Below, in pieces: positions 24,491-35,927 of a stretch of 64,000 bases of DNA. Under the pieces are notes generated by a model, which was not told where the DNA came from, did not search any database, and was given only the letters and a program-made list of their open reading frames with translations. The DNA is taken from the NCBI RefSeq assembly GCF_034140825.1, contig NC_089046.1, forward strand, positions 27,926,001-27,990,000, in the 5' to 3' direction. The position numbers and the translations under genes were made by a program. The stretch comes from Oryza sativa Japonica Group. Lineage: Eukaryota; Streptophyta; Magnoliopsida; Poales; Poaceae. Each line of letters starts with the position of its first letter. Within the stretch, counting starts at the first letter, position 1.

Positions 24491-25308
24491 TGCCGACTGG
24501 TGCTTCCGTCTGCATGGCTGGCCTATTAAGCCGCCGCTGTTGGGCGTCTACGACTTCACCGCCGGCCTGCCTCCGTCGCCGCCGATTGGTGCCTCCGCCT
24601 ACACGGCTGGCCTATTATGCCGCCGCTGTTGGGCGTCTACGACTTCACCGCCGGCCTGCCTCCGTCGCCGCCGATTGGTGCCTCCGCCTACACGGCTGGC
24701 CTATTATGCCGCCGCTGTTGGGCGTCTACGACTTCACCGCCGGCCTGCCTCCGTCGCCGCCGATTGGTGCCTCCGCCTACACGGCTGGCCTATTATGCCG
24801 CCGCTGTTGGGCGTCTACGACTTCACCGTCGGCTTGCCTCCGTCGCCGCCGAGTGGTGCCTCCGCCTACACGGCTGGCCTATTATGCCGCCGCTGTTGGG
24901 CGTCTACGACTTCACCGCCGGCCTGCCTCCGTCGCCGCCGATTGGTGCCTCCGCCTACACGGCTGGCCTATTATGCCGCCGCTGTTGGGCGTCTACGACT
25001 TCACCGTCGGCTTGCCTCCGTCGCCGCCGAGTGGTGCCTCCGCCTACACGGCTGGTCTATTATGCCGCCGCTGTTGGGCGTCTACGACTTCACCGCCGGC
25101 CTGCCTCCGTCGCCGCCGATTGGTGCCTCCGCCTACACGGCTGGCCTATTATGCCGCCGCTGTTGGGCGTCTACGACTTCATCGCCGGCTTGCCTCCGTC
25201 GCCGCCGATTGGTGCCTCCGCCTACAGGGCTGGCCTATTATGCCGCCATTAGTGGGCATCTTCGCTTTCACCGTCGACAGCCTTCGTCGCCGCCGACTGG
25301 TGTCTTCA
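24491..25308 (+). repeat. Tandem array 1, ~89-bp unit, about nine copies
   Basis: The unit runs GCCGCCGCTGTTGGGCGTCT, then a TACGACTTCACCGCCGG segment, then GCCTCCGCCTACACGGCTGG and CCTATTAT. Copies begin about every 89 bases (near 24,530, 24,619, 24,708 and so on to 25,153), then decay. Since 89 is not a multiple of three and the unit lacks stops, several frames look open over the array; this is a by-product of repetition and not good evidence for a protein. Confidence 0.9.
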
Positions 25309-26106
25309 TTGTTATTAATGGACGACTTTGTTCCTACATTGGCCACCTCTGCCATCACCAAGGGGAATATTACAAAGCTAAGTCATCATTTATTTTATTC
25401 TTTATATGATATTTTTCCTTTTCCTCTGCCTCACTACACCAATTGGTCTTCCATTGAGTAGTGAGTCGGGGGCTACAGATGTTATATCATATTTTTTATA
25501 ATATTTATCTTGATTGCTTGCGACATAATCTGAGTACAAAAGTACCTATCGAGTTATGGAGTTCTATCTTCCTATGCTTTCCGTTTGGTTTGCCAATGGA
25601 TGGTTGCCTTTGGGCCGATTCCTAGCACCCGGGGGCTCGTTGGATGGACCGAGTAACGCAAGGTGCTAAGTATTATTCGGAATAAATCAAAAGCATAGAG
25701 ATGAGATAAATTTATTTTCTGCTCTTAATAATTGCAAAAGTACCTAAGTAGTAAATTCTGATCCGTGAAACTTTGTTCCATTAATGACGAACTCATGTCA
25801 CTCATATGCATGTTTGGGAAATGCCTAGGCCGACTCCCGATGCTTGGGGGCTATGACTAGTCGGACAGAGTGTTTAAACGTACAGAGTCATCTGCTCGGG
25901 GAAATCAAAATTGACAAGAGGAGAAATACATATTTATCAATATTTTAAAATACTTGATTTTTTCTCGAGTATTATATTTATATCAGATACTACTCATCCT
26001 ATATGTTTGTTCTGCAGGATCCAGATCCAGATATGCATAAAAGGGATTCATGGCTTTAAGCTTATCTCTTACGCTCCAGGAATGGATCAGTCAGAACATC
26101 ACCAAC

Positions 26107-26797
26107 CGGCCGCCTCGTCTGCCGCCGACTGGTGCTTCCGCCTGCACGGCTGACTTATTATGCCGCCGTTGTTGGGCGTCTACGTCTTCACCGACCGGCT
26201 TGCCTTCGCCGCCGCCAACTGGTGTTTCCGCCTGCACGGCTGGCCTTTAATGCCGCCGTTGTTGGGCGTCTACGTCTTCACCGACCGGCTTGCCTTCGCC
26301 GCCGCCGACTGGTGTTTCCGCCTGCACGGCTGGCCTTTATGCCGCCGTTGTTGGGCGTCTACGTCTTTACCGACCGGCTTGCCTTCGCCGCTGCCGACTG
26401 GTGTTTCCGCCTGCACGGCTGGCCTTTATGCCGCCGTTGTTGGGCGTCTACGTCTTCACCGACCGGCCGCCTCGTCCGCCGCCGACTGGTGCTTCTGCCT
26501 GCACGGCTGGCCTATTATGCTGCCGTTGTTGGGCGTCTACGTCTTCACCGACCGGCCGCCTCGTCCGCCGCCGACTGGTGCTTCCGCCTGCACGGCTGGC
26601 CTTTATGCCGCCGCTGTTGGGCGTCTACGTCTTCACCGACCGGCCGCCTCGACCGCCGCCGACTGGTGTTTCCGCCTGCACGGCTGGCCTATTATGCTGC
26701 CGTTGTTGGGCGTCTACATCTTCACCGACCGGCCGCCGCATCCGCCGCTGACTGGTGTCACCGCCTGCACGGCTGGCCTGTTATGACGCCAATTGAT
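26107..26797 (+). repeat. Tandem array 2, related ~89-bp unit, about seven copies
   Basis: The unit TGCCGCCGTTGTTGGGCGTC, then TACGTCTTCACCGACCGG, then CGCCTGCACGGCTGGCC is a diverged version of array 1. Starts near 26,161, 26,251, 26,340, 26,429, 26,518, 26,606 and 26,695 give steps of 88-90 bases. Single decayed units also occur near 26,935-26,985 and 28,020-28,135. Confidence 0.88.
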
Positions 26798-29496
26798 GCT
26801 ATCTTCTTCACGGCTGGCTACATCACCGTCACCGCTAATAGGCATCATCATCTTCAACACAAGCTGTCTACGTCTGCTGCTGACTAGTGCCCTCACCTCT
26901 ACGTCTGGTTTAGACAGCTACCACTACTGATGAACATCATCGTCTTCCGTCGCCGACTGGTTATGCTGCCGCCGACTAGTGCTTTTATCTTCACAACTGC
27001 GCGTCTTCACTACCAGTTTGCTTCTGTCACTTCATCACGGCAATGCAACTTTGTCATCATGGATTTCTACTTGGACATCTTCAACATTTATCTTCAATCA
27101 AGCAATGACTACTCGACGATAAGAAGCTATAATTCTCGACTCTATGTTCAGTTGTTTCCCAACTAAACAAAGAGTCGGGGGCTACACAAATACATGGCTC
27201 AAAATTCGACAAGCTTTATGTCAAAGATGGAGCAATCAATTAATCAGCCAACGAGTCAACTCCAGGAGTCATTATCTTCATCTTTGCTTCGGAGCAGATA
27301 TTCTACTTCAACAACTTCAAATATTTCGGTTTAGACGAGTTGGGCAACAACATCAACTCTCCTCCAATTATTTGTCTTCACGGTTGGCCTACTACGCAAC
27401 TGCCGATAGAGGATCTCATCGTTATCATCGGCTGCTACATCGTTATTGACTGGATCACTGACATCGTCATCTTCATCAACATCTTGTCAAGCCTCATCAA
27501 CATAGCCTACTCTGCTGCCGTTGATGGGAAACTTCGTCATCATAGTCGGCTATCTCTGTTGCCGCTAATCATCATTACCGTCGGATGCGTTTGTCGCCGC
27601 CGATTATTTTCTTCATCTTCATGATTGGTGGATTTCGCCATCACCGTTGATGCGCGTCTACGTCTTCATCCTTGTCGTTTCCGTCGTTGCGAAGGTTCGC
27701 GAGTGCGCCGGAAGTATTCAAGAAGATTAATTGAAGACCGATTATTGCAAGTTGAAGACAAGTTGCAAAGGAGAAGACGTTTGGCTTATACCCCAGTTGA
27801 GCTGCCTGTGGGAGTGGAGCCGGAGCTTCGCTAGATTTTATTTTCCGCTGCAGTTTTCTTCATGATGAGGACTAAGTGCCTCATAAGTAAGTATTTATCG
27901 TTTTAGTTAATTTGATGAATCTGTATATTAAATTGTCAGTTTGTGTACCTCGGCTGATTCCTGGACGAGGATTTTATGCACAAATAAGTTCGGAAATTAC
28001 TAGTGAATTTCCGGGCGTGACATTTTGTCACCACCGACTGTTCTTTCGTTGTTGTTGGGCGCCTACATCTTCACTGCTAGCTGACCTGACTGTTGCCGAC
28101 TGGTTTCTTCGCCTCCATGGTTATGCAACTTCATTACATTTGATTGGTGGCATCTTTACTACCACTGACATCTTCCGTTACTTCTGATGAGCAATTTCGT
28201 CTTCATGTTGGTCATTTCATCTCCATGCCGACTGCGTCAGCTATTGCCAATAGACAATTTTGACTATGATAGAAGGACAAGCTATATGCTCAGGGGCTCA
28301 TCAACTCAAGCGTGAGGATTATATCTCCAATTTGGACTTGTTCCGGATACATTCCACATGGATTCATAGTTATGAGTCTATTTTCTATGCTCAACGACTG
28401 GACCAATTATTATTCCCCGTAAGGGCTATCAACCGAATACTTGCGCCATTCGGGATTCAATTATTATATTTATTTTGGAGTATCCCATAAGGGATAATCA
28501 TTCAGATCAGAAGCTATTCATATGAGCTACACTTGGTCTATATTACCCGGAAGATTTATTACTCGGGAGCATGTTACATGCGTCATCCTTTAAAGGGTGT
28601 CGAAGGCATATTTTTTGGCCTAGGCCTAATATGTCTGCAGCCCATATTTTCAGGTGTGGCCTGTCACGTTCTTTTAGGGACTTAGGCACTTTTTGCTTAG
28701 GCCAAAGTGCGCGTGATCAAGTGCCCAATACCTTAAAATCCTTTTATACCGCAGTTACTTAACTTTTTAGGAGTTGGTACAATGCATCTTAAAAGGTGTC
28801 AAACAGTAAAGCTTTATATAGCTGTCCCGCTGACTTTTTTATAAGTCAAGGTGCTGTTTGGGTTTTTAAGCAATTGATTGGATACAATATTATTGCTTTT
28901 TGCCACGTAAGTGTGCATTTTTATTGACCAATATTATGGCTTAGGCTGATTATATATTGTGATCATTTTTCAGGCGGTTGGTAAATCCTTTATGAGTTTA
29001 TTTACTCGGATTTTATACCACATATGCCATATATTTCCAGGTGTGGTGGAACCATGTGTCTTCTAGGGACTTAAGCACATCTGTTAAAGCAGTGTGCGCA
29101 TGGCGTATGCCCAGTACTTTGAAAATTTCTTTATTCACAACATACAAGCTTCTTTATAGCTATTTTGCTATGTGAATTTTCAATGATGTAGCCAACTTTA
29201 GGTTACACTCATCATATTTTACAAAGCAGTCGGTATATCACTTGGATCATATTATTCAGGGATTCACACCGCATCTGCTACATATTAATATTAAGTCGCT
29301 TGGTTGACTACAATTATCGAAACCACTCGGTGCATCTAGTCGATGCACCTGACTTTATTTTTTCAGCCCTCCACAGTCTTCTGATTTAGAAAAAGTACTC
29401 GGGAGATCATGGCGAAGATGATTGAAGCACTCGGCTTTGGAGTAATCTAGTTCGAGAGAAGATTATCTTTCTGACTGTGAAGGTCTCAGGGGCTAC

Positions 29497-29937
29497 TGTG
29501 GAGATTATGGGTACCCCATACCCACACGGCATGGTTATCTGACTAGTTATAGGGGATAACTTATATGTATGTAATATGTAACAGATCATAACTTGGGTGT
29601 TACGTTTCCTTGTATATTACGGAACGGCCTAAAGTCCTGGTTGGCTAATATTGTAAAGTAGATTTAGGAAACCGATACCGTATTGGTTAAGGTTTCTATC
29701 TCGTAATCCTGCCCCCCATCCTATATAAGGTGGGCAGGAGGCCCTCTAGGGGGCAGATGAGACAACCTGATCGTCAGATCAATACACACTCGGCGGATTC
29801 AAATCCCCAAACAGGAGTAGGGTATTACCTCTCATTGAGAGGGCCTGAACCTGTCTAAATCCTTTGTCTCCACATCCATCCACTTTTAAGTCTCGTGCGC
29901 TACCCCGTTTTATTATTGCCGAATTCATGTTTCGACA
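29497..29937 (+). repeat. Right LTR of the non-coding LTR element
   Basis: 441 bp, identical to the left LTR by eye except for one G/A difference (TTTTAAGTC instead of TTTTAGGTC). It is followed by the target duplication ACATG. Confidence 0.92.
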
Positions 29938-29942
29938 ACATG

Positions 29943-31351
29943 ACGTCTCAAGTGAACAGCGGCACGCAATTCAACAGCATAGGAAAGTTGAGATCATACA
30001 TGGTTGCAGCGTATGAACGGCGGAAGGAGGTAGGCCGCCGGATCAGGCGGTCATGGCACGGCACAAGAGCCACCCAACTCGGTAGGCTGCTATGCAGAGC
30101 TAATTCGTGAGACAAGTTATTTAGGCCTAATTAATTTATAATTAGCATATTTTTTACTACAGTATTATATAGGATAATCATAGATTAATTATACTCTATA
30201 GATTTATCTCATAAATTAGTCCAGAGTTATGAAATGGGTTTTATCATTAGTCTACGTTTAATACTCTAAGTTAGTGTCCAAACATCCGATGTGACACGGA
30301 CTAAATTTTAGTCCTTCTAAATTAGTGTCTAAACATCCGATATGACATGGAACACCACTAAATACCACTAAATAATGAGGTAGTCATATTGTACAATAGT
30401 AATCTGAATGTGACACAACATGGCCATACATACATCATAGACCAAGAATGAACTCTTTATACTACATACTAGTCTGATCACGCGCTTGTTTGGTCAGAAA
30501 CACAAGAGTTGCGTTGAATTGACTGAACCAACGCCAACGCCAACGGCCGGCCAACATATTTGACTCCCCTCCAAACATACACACAGTATTATTCCTCACC
30601 GCCCTACCTTTTCAGTTAGCTTCAGCCTCAGCTTCTGCAGACAGTGCAGAGTACGCCATTGTTCATCCACTCCCATTTTGCAAGTCAGTGCTAACCAAAA
30701 AATCCAAAATAAAACACCCATCGTTTCATTCGCAAGTACTGCTGCTGTAATCAGCATGCAAGAATCAATGTTAACAGGCTACTGATTGAGTTGATTAGCA
30801 GCTCGAACCCTTATCCCTTTACTGGAGAATGGAAGAAGAGGAATGAATTTCCATGCATTCATTCATATAGAACCAGCAGGTAGATTAACGAGATGTTGGC
30901 AGAAGAGAAAGAAGTAACAGGACACGATTAAGAGTCTCCTCAAGTTAGACATGCTACAGTTTTATTCATTACTAATGCAGACCAATATATGTTCAGTGTT
31001 CATCATAAGCACAAAGCCACAAACACTCTGACAGCGAGTGTGTTCGTTGCTTGCTCAGGCAGCTAGAAAATCAGTAAAGTGTTGGTGCTTCTTCGATCTA
31101 CAATTGTTATTATTGCAATTACAGGAAGAACAACTAGTGGTACTAACCTGACTGTACTGCTATCCTGTATGAAATTATACATTTGTATAGGCTACTGAAC
31201 ACGAACAATCAAGCCATGCATCACCATCTTACACTTGATTACACTAACTTGTCCCGATCGATCGATATTGAACAGCAAAACTAAACTAATTTTTTTTCCC
31301 TTTGCGCCGGCGAGCTATGTAGCTTAGGCCATGGCAGCCGTGGCGGGCGGT
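29943..31351. other. Intergenic region downstream of the VQ gene
   Basis: No gene is supported. It holds a fragment of a common rice non-autonomous DNA element at about 30,090-30,345 (TAATTCGTGAGACAAG-like and two CAAACATCCGAT(G/A)T motifs) and, on the right, the 3'UTR of the minus-strand VQ gene. Confidence 0.5.
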
Positions 31352-31687
31352 TCAGATGAGGGCGCCGTGGGCGGCGTCGAGGGAGGCGGCCATGGGCATG
31401 GGGAAGCCGAACCATGGCGCGTACAGCTGGGCCTCGTCGACGGCGGGGCGCACGGGCACGGGCTGCGCCGGCGCCACGGGCTGCCTTGGCGGCGGCGGCG
31501 CGGGGGCGCCCGTGAGCCTCTGCACGAGGTCCCTGAACTCCCTGGGCTCGACGCGGTACACCTTGGGCGGCGCGGGGCCTGGCGCCGCCGACGGAGAGGC
31601 TCGCCACGGCTTGGCCGGCGGCTTCTGCACCGCCCTGAGCGCCGCCTCGTGCGCCGGCCGCCTCGCGTCGGCAGCGTGCATATCCAT
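31352..31687 (-). CDS. VQ-motif protein (111 aa)
   Basis: A single exon of 111 residues. The core FRDLVQRLTG at 51-60 is the VQ motif (FxxxVQxLTG), the signature of plant VQ proteins, small nuclear or plastid cofactors that bind WRKY transcription factors and are phosphorylated by MAP kinases. Around it are basic segments (PAKPWRASPSAAPG; PPKVYRVEPRE) and a Pro-rich stretch (61-80); the C-terminus holds LYAPWFGFPMP. The lack of introns and short size are usual for the family. A TATA box lies about 100 bases upstream, and the short leader has an AGA/TCT repeat. The VQ motif is seen; the WRKY partnership is known for the family and not shown here. Confidence 0.9.
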   Translation of the reverse strand: MDMHAADARRPAHEAALRAVQKPPAKPWRASPSAAPGPAPPKVYRVEPREFRDLVQRLTGAPAPPPPRQPVAPAQPVPVRPAVDEAQLYAPWFGFPMPMAASLDAAHGALI

Positions 31688-31787
31688 TGAATTGAAGAAG
31701 AAGAAGAAGCTAAGATAAGCAGAGTGAGAGAGAGGAGGAAGAAGAAGAGAGGGCAGAGCAGAGGAGCGATGGGAGGAGGAGGAGGAG

Positions 31788-31794
31788 ATATATA
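31788..31794 (-). promoter_or_regulatory. TATA box of the VQ gene
   Basis: CTATATATC on the minus strand, 101-107 bases upstream of the start codon, followed by a CT/CTTC-rich leader as is usual for rice genes. Confidence 0.6.
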
Positions 31795-32747
31795 GAGTGG
31801 TGGGTTGGGCGAGGGCGTGTGGAGGGGGTTGGATTCTAGAAGAAGAAGATGAAGAGGAGAGGTGGCGGGAGAGGAAGCGGAGTGGCGGGAGTGGCGGCGA
31901 GCGGGGGGCAACACGTGGAGGCGGGCGGTCAATGGTGGCAGGCAGGCAATGGCGATGGCATTCGCTAATCGCGCGTGTTGCACTTGCATTGCTGCTGCAT
32001 TCCTAACCATGCACGGCTCTCTCTCTATATCAAATGAAATCTAGTATCCATCTCCATCTCATTGGCATTGGATGCACCGCGGCGATGGCGTAGCATAGCA
32101 GAAGCAAAATAAGTGATGTGAATGATGAGGCAGTTGAGTTGGGGCGGCCACCTCGCTCTTACCGATCAACAAGGGCAAGGGCAAGGCCTTGTTGATGGCT
32201 ACGCTCTGCCTGCCTTATATCATCCTCTTATGTAGGAGTATAACATTTCTTTTTCATTATCTACTTACAAACTACCTGAGGATGTAGTGGCTGGTTTAAT
32301 TCATTATTTAAATATCTAAATATTTTTAAAAATAAGCGTAGTACAATTCGTTACTTCTAGCAACCTAAAAGATATAAAAAAAGAGCAGCCAAAAAGTGTT
32401 CCAACACATATACTGTAGCTCTCAACTCTATCCTAATATATAAAATGGGCGCACCTAAGCGTCGATTCGTTCAGAAAAAAGTATTGTAGTTACAGAGTAA
32501 CGTTCAAAAATCACACGATAACGCACTATTTTCGCGAAGTGAAGGTGGCGGGACCAAATCCCCTCACCTATGCGTGTGGCCATAATTTTTTTTTCTTACT
32601 AGTTTGCATGATTTGTGAAGCAAATCTAACATTCGAAATTATATGAAAGTTATATTATAGTTACATACCAGTTACAAATGCAATTACGGTATAATTATAT
32701 TGTATTTATATTTGATATTTACTTGGACAAAATTTATTAACAAATAT
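31795..32747. other. Promoter side of the VQ gene and AT-rich spacer
   Basis: GA-rich promoter DNA runs to about 31,920, then mixed unique sequence. A possible short Helitron-like element lies at 32,431-32,602. No gene is supported. Confidence 0.45.
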
Positions 32748-33244
32748 TGTTGTCAAAATGACAAGAGCTTCACGTCGAAGGACGTGGTTCCCTCGGTGGA
32801 GTGATTTGAACAATAAATAACATATTAATTTATGAAATTTTTTAGGGATCCCCCTTACACAACCCTAGGGGGATATTTATAGTCTTAGTACATGCCTATA
32901 CCCACTAGGGTTCAATATGTACAGAGAAATTTACATTATACCCTTATGATAAGGATATTAGAGGGACATGTAGTGTCCATCCCAACTATATTCCCCTTGA
33001 AAGGCCCCTGGCCTGGCCCATAATAGGCGAATGGCACCATGGGCCGTGCTGCTTGGCGGGCTCCCTGGCGAAGCCGGTCTTCCATGGGGCGAACCTTTCG
33101 TGCTCCGCCTTGAGGCTTCGCCCAGAGGATAAACTTGGTGGCGAACCCCCTTGACTTCGTCTTTTGGCTTCGCCTGATGCAGTGGCTTGTTGATTTAATG
33201 GTTTTAGCAGGTTCGGCCGAAGGCTCTCGTGGCATGCCTTAACA
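32748..33244 (-). mobile_element. Solo LTR, 497 bp
   Basis: Starts TGTTGTCAAAATGAC and ends GGCATGCCTTAACA on the plus strand, flanked by the direct repeat AATAT (32,743-32,747 and 33,245-33,249). On the minus strand it reads TGTTAAGGC...GACAACA and has a TATA-like ACTATAAATATCC near 32,870-32,882, so the LTR probably points left. No internal element region accompanies it. The superfamily cannot be told from an LTR alone. Confidence 0.78.
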
Positions 33245-33906
33245 AATATATAGCAAAATTATCCACTAGATGGATTTTAAGTCCTACCTAGATAGCCGCC
33301 AGGTCACTGAATAGTCAGGTACGTGCAGTAGAAACTCTTTTTTTCCTTAGTCATGTATAAAAGGGCCTCCTTTTACTTTGTGACTAAAGAACATATATAT
33401 TCATGTGAAACCGGTGACAAAGAAGTATATTTTTAATTTCTTTTTCTTTCCCACTGTTCCTACTGTTCTACATTTCCCTCGTGCTAGCATACGTACAATC
33501 ATGAAATAGAAGCACGCATATTAGTTTCATTCATTCATGCATGCATTCAAATATCTCATACGCAACCTACTATTTCTGCAGCTAGCGAGCAAGGTTTTCT
33601 CGCAGCCTAACCACCGTACCACAAGACTATTCTCTCTACTGTTAGCTTGTCTGAATGTCTGAAGAAGAATAACTAACAATCAGGTTCAGGTTGAGTACTT
33701 GAGCACGCACGAGCGGCCGGCCCAGTCAACGATGGCACACGCACAGCTATGGACATTCCATTTCTCTCTGTACGTCTCGTTATCATTCTGAAACGAAGGA
33801 ATTTCATATGAGATTTGCAGGGCCTTTAATTTGATAATTAATTGACCGGTTGACTATATTTCAGTTGATTGGCGAATTAACCACGGACGTACAGTTAATA
33901 GTAATA

Positions 33907-34165
33907 CTCCCTCCATACTCACAAAGAAAGTCATTTAGAACATCGATACGGTCTCCAAAATACAACTTTAACTTCTTTTTTCTATAAAAATATTCATTGA
34001 AAAGTGATATATGTATACTTTTATGAAAGTATTTTTCAAGACAAATCTATTCAAATAATTTTTATATTTTCAATCTCAACAACTTAAGAGTTATTCATGA
34101 TTTATATTCCCAAGGTTTGACTTAAACATTGTCCTAAACGACTTCCTTTACGAGTATGGAGGGAG
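33907..34165. mobile_element. Stowaway MITE
   Basis: CTCCCTCCATACTC at the left and GAGTATGGAGGGAG at the right are perfect inverted ends, flanked by TA on each side. The next inner bases (ACAAAGAAAGTCATTTA against TAAACGACTTCCTTTACG) also pair. 259 bp, non-coding. Confidence 0.9.
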
Positions 34166-34177
34166 TACAAGTTAGTA

Positions 34178-34411
34178 CTCCCTCCGTTTCGAAATGTTTG
34201 ACGCCGTTGACTTTCTAGCACATGTTTGACCGTTCGTCTTATTCAAAAAATTTAAGTAATTATTAATTCTTTTTCTATCATTTGATTCATTGTTAAATAT
34301 ATTTTTATGTAGGCATATAATTTTATATATTTCACAAAAGTTTTTAATAAGACGAACGGTTAAACATGTGCTAAAAGGTCAACGGTGTCAAACATTTCGA
34401 AACGGAGGGAG
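34178..34411. mobile_element. Stowaway MITE, second and adjacent
   Basis: CTCCCTCCGTTTCGAAATG at the left and CATTTCGAAACGGAGGGAG at the right are perfect inverted repeats; TA flanks both ends. TTGACGCCGTTGAC / GTCAACGGTGTCAA continue the arms. 234 bp, only 12 bases from the previous Stowaway. Confidence 0.93.
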
Positions 34412-34614
34412 TATAACTCAACACGTTCAGTTCAATCCGGCACGTACGCGGATATTCGGTCAAATTTGATCAATTTTTTTTCTGTAATTTCTTGTCTGCA
34501 GGCTAGAATGGTGAGATGATCCAAGTCCGTCGTCCTGCTCTGAATATGTCAAAACTTGCGCTTGGCCTGGACTTTCCAGAATTCCAGTCGTCTCTCGTCT
34601 CTTCCCAAAAAAAA

Positions 34615-34945
34615 ATCTCTCTTTTTAGCTTACTTTCCTTTGGGTGCATTTTGTTTATCACCTGATTGTTCTTCACAGTCCAAGAAAAATTCTATTTTTT
34701 TCCAGTTTAGTTTCCTTTGGCTGCATTTTTTTATCACCAGATTATCTTCACAGTCCTAAAAGAATATCTCACAAAAATCTCATTTTTGGGCTTACTTTCC
34801 TTTGACTGCATTTTTTTTGGTTTATCAGAAGATTACTCTTCCCAGTCCAAATTTTTTCTCTCTTTTTTTTTCAGCTTCATTTCATTTAGCTGCACTTTTG
34901 CTTATCAGCATGTTATTCTTCAGTCCAAAATATTCTCCCTTTTTC
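34615..34945. repeat. Diverged tandem repeat, about four copies
   Basis: A unit of about 75-90 bases with the shared order CTTACTTTCCTTTGG(G/C)TGCATTT, TTTATCA, GATTNTTCTTCACAGTCC and an AT-rich spacer recurs near 34,626, 34,708, 34,791 and 34,873. The copies are imperfect and all T-rich. No open reading frame or known element matches it. Confidence 0.7.
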
Positions 34946-35300
34946 ACCTCGATTTCCTTACACATACGACTAGTAATTATTCCTAATGCACTGTACAGTT
35001 TAATCTTTTGATACCTTTCTCTAATCACTCCCACAAGATGTATGTACAGTTCCTGGATGTCTCCTGGAAGGAGGAGATCAGGAGATGAATCCCAATCAGT
35101 CTCTATCTCCCTTCAGGGACAGAGTAATCTACTACTAGTATAGTCTACGGTTAGTGGGGCCCACCTCAAACAACGACATGCAAGAACAGGAGGAGCCCAC
35201 AAACTGATAACTGAAATCATGGTCTTCTTCTCAATATCACCCCCACCTCCCCTTCAATTATATACAAGTCACCCTTTATTCTTTTTTTCCTCTCTTCTTA

Positions 35301-35440
35301 GGCTGTGTTTAGTTCAGCGCAAAGTTTAGATTTTGGTTGAAATTAGAGATGATGTGACTGAAAAGTTATATGTGTATTACAGGTTGATGTGATGGAAAAG
35401 GACTGAAGTTTGGATCCAAACTTTAGATCTAAACACAGCC
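35301..35440. mobile_element. Tourist-like MITE
   Basis: GGCTGTGTTTAG at the left and CTAAACACAGCC at the right are perfect inverted ends, with TTA direct repeats on both sides (35,298-35,300 and 35,441-35,443). 140 bp, non-coding. The TTA duplication points to the PIF/Harbinger group although the ends resemble the hAT-like rice type. Confidence 0.8.
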
Positions 35441-35788
35441 TTATACTAGTGTATCCTTTTGGATGGCAAAGTAAAAGCAGAGGTTGACAAGCACATAGCC
35501 ATGTACATCAAGTCACATGTGGGTGTGCACTTTGCACTTCTTTTCTATTTGGCAGGTCATAAGAGCTTTGTCAAATTCGAGAGCTCTTTGGTGAATATAT
35601 AGCTGCAACTCTTGTAGAAAATTAAGAAATAGTTAGTTCAAGTACTATCCGTGCTACTAATAAAGTATGTTTTCTTCGCACTATCTACGATGAAACGAAC
35701 TCTAAAAACAGTAGAAAGTTACATAACATATACGTGCATATGGTGCACAAACAAATCATCTACCAAAGCAACAAAGTCAAGGCCAAAT

Positions 35789-35927
35789 GGATAGCCAAAA
35801 AATACTGCAAGTGAAACACATCGTAGTTCACTCGAAATTGACGCTTCAGAAACCAACTGGACAGCCAAAATATTGCAAGTGAAACACATCTTAGTTCACT
35901 CGAAATTGACGTTTTCAGAAAACAAAG
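35789..35927. repeat. 70-bp tandem duplication
   Basis: Two neighbouring copies start with GGATAGCC and GGACAGCC and share GCAAGTGAAACACATC and TAGTTCACTCGAAATTGACG. They lie about 70 bases apart and differ at only a few sites. Confidence 0.85.

Larger units (their letters stand above)
23441..29937 (+). mobile_element. Non-coding LTR element (large retrotransposon derivative, Dasheng-like), very young
   Basis: A 6,497-bp element flanked by the direct repeat ACATG (23,436-23,440 and 29,938-29,942). Both LTRs are 441 bp and appear to differ at a single site, so the insertion is very recent (likely around or under 0.1-0.2 million years). A tRNA-type primer site, TGGCGCGCCAGGTAGGGG, follows the left LTR and a purine-containing tract precedes the right one. 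No gag or pol protein is recognisable in between; instead there are two ~89-bp tandem arrays and AT-rich DNA. This fits a non-autonomous derivative mobilised by a partner. Length, LTR size and lack of coding resemble the rice element Dasheng, known to be recently amplified; that name is an inference from memory. The copy looks structurally whole. Confidence 0.88.

Noticed and set aside
24491-26797. CRISPR-like array
   Set aside because: Repeats with regular spacing are present, but whole ~89-bp units repeat head to tail without unique spacers, in a plant nuclear context, and no cas genes exist.
24403-26887. Apparent proteins of up to 352 residues over the tandem arrays
   Set aside because: All three frames look open because the ~89-bp unit has no stop and is not a multiple of three. 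The sequence is a non-coding repeat inside an LTR element.
31324-32010. 228-residue frame overlapping the VQ gene
   Set aside because: It is in a different frame from FRDLVQRLTG and is Ser/Pro/Arg-rich low-complexity sequence from the leader and the shadow of the VQ coding region.
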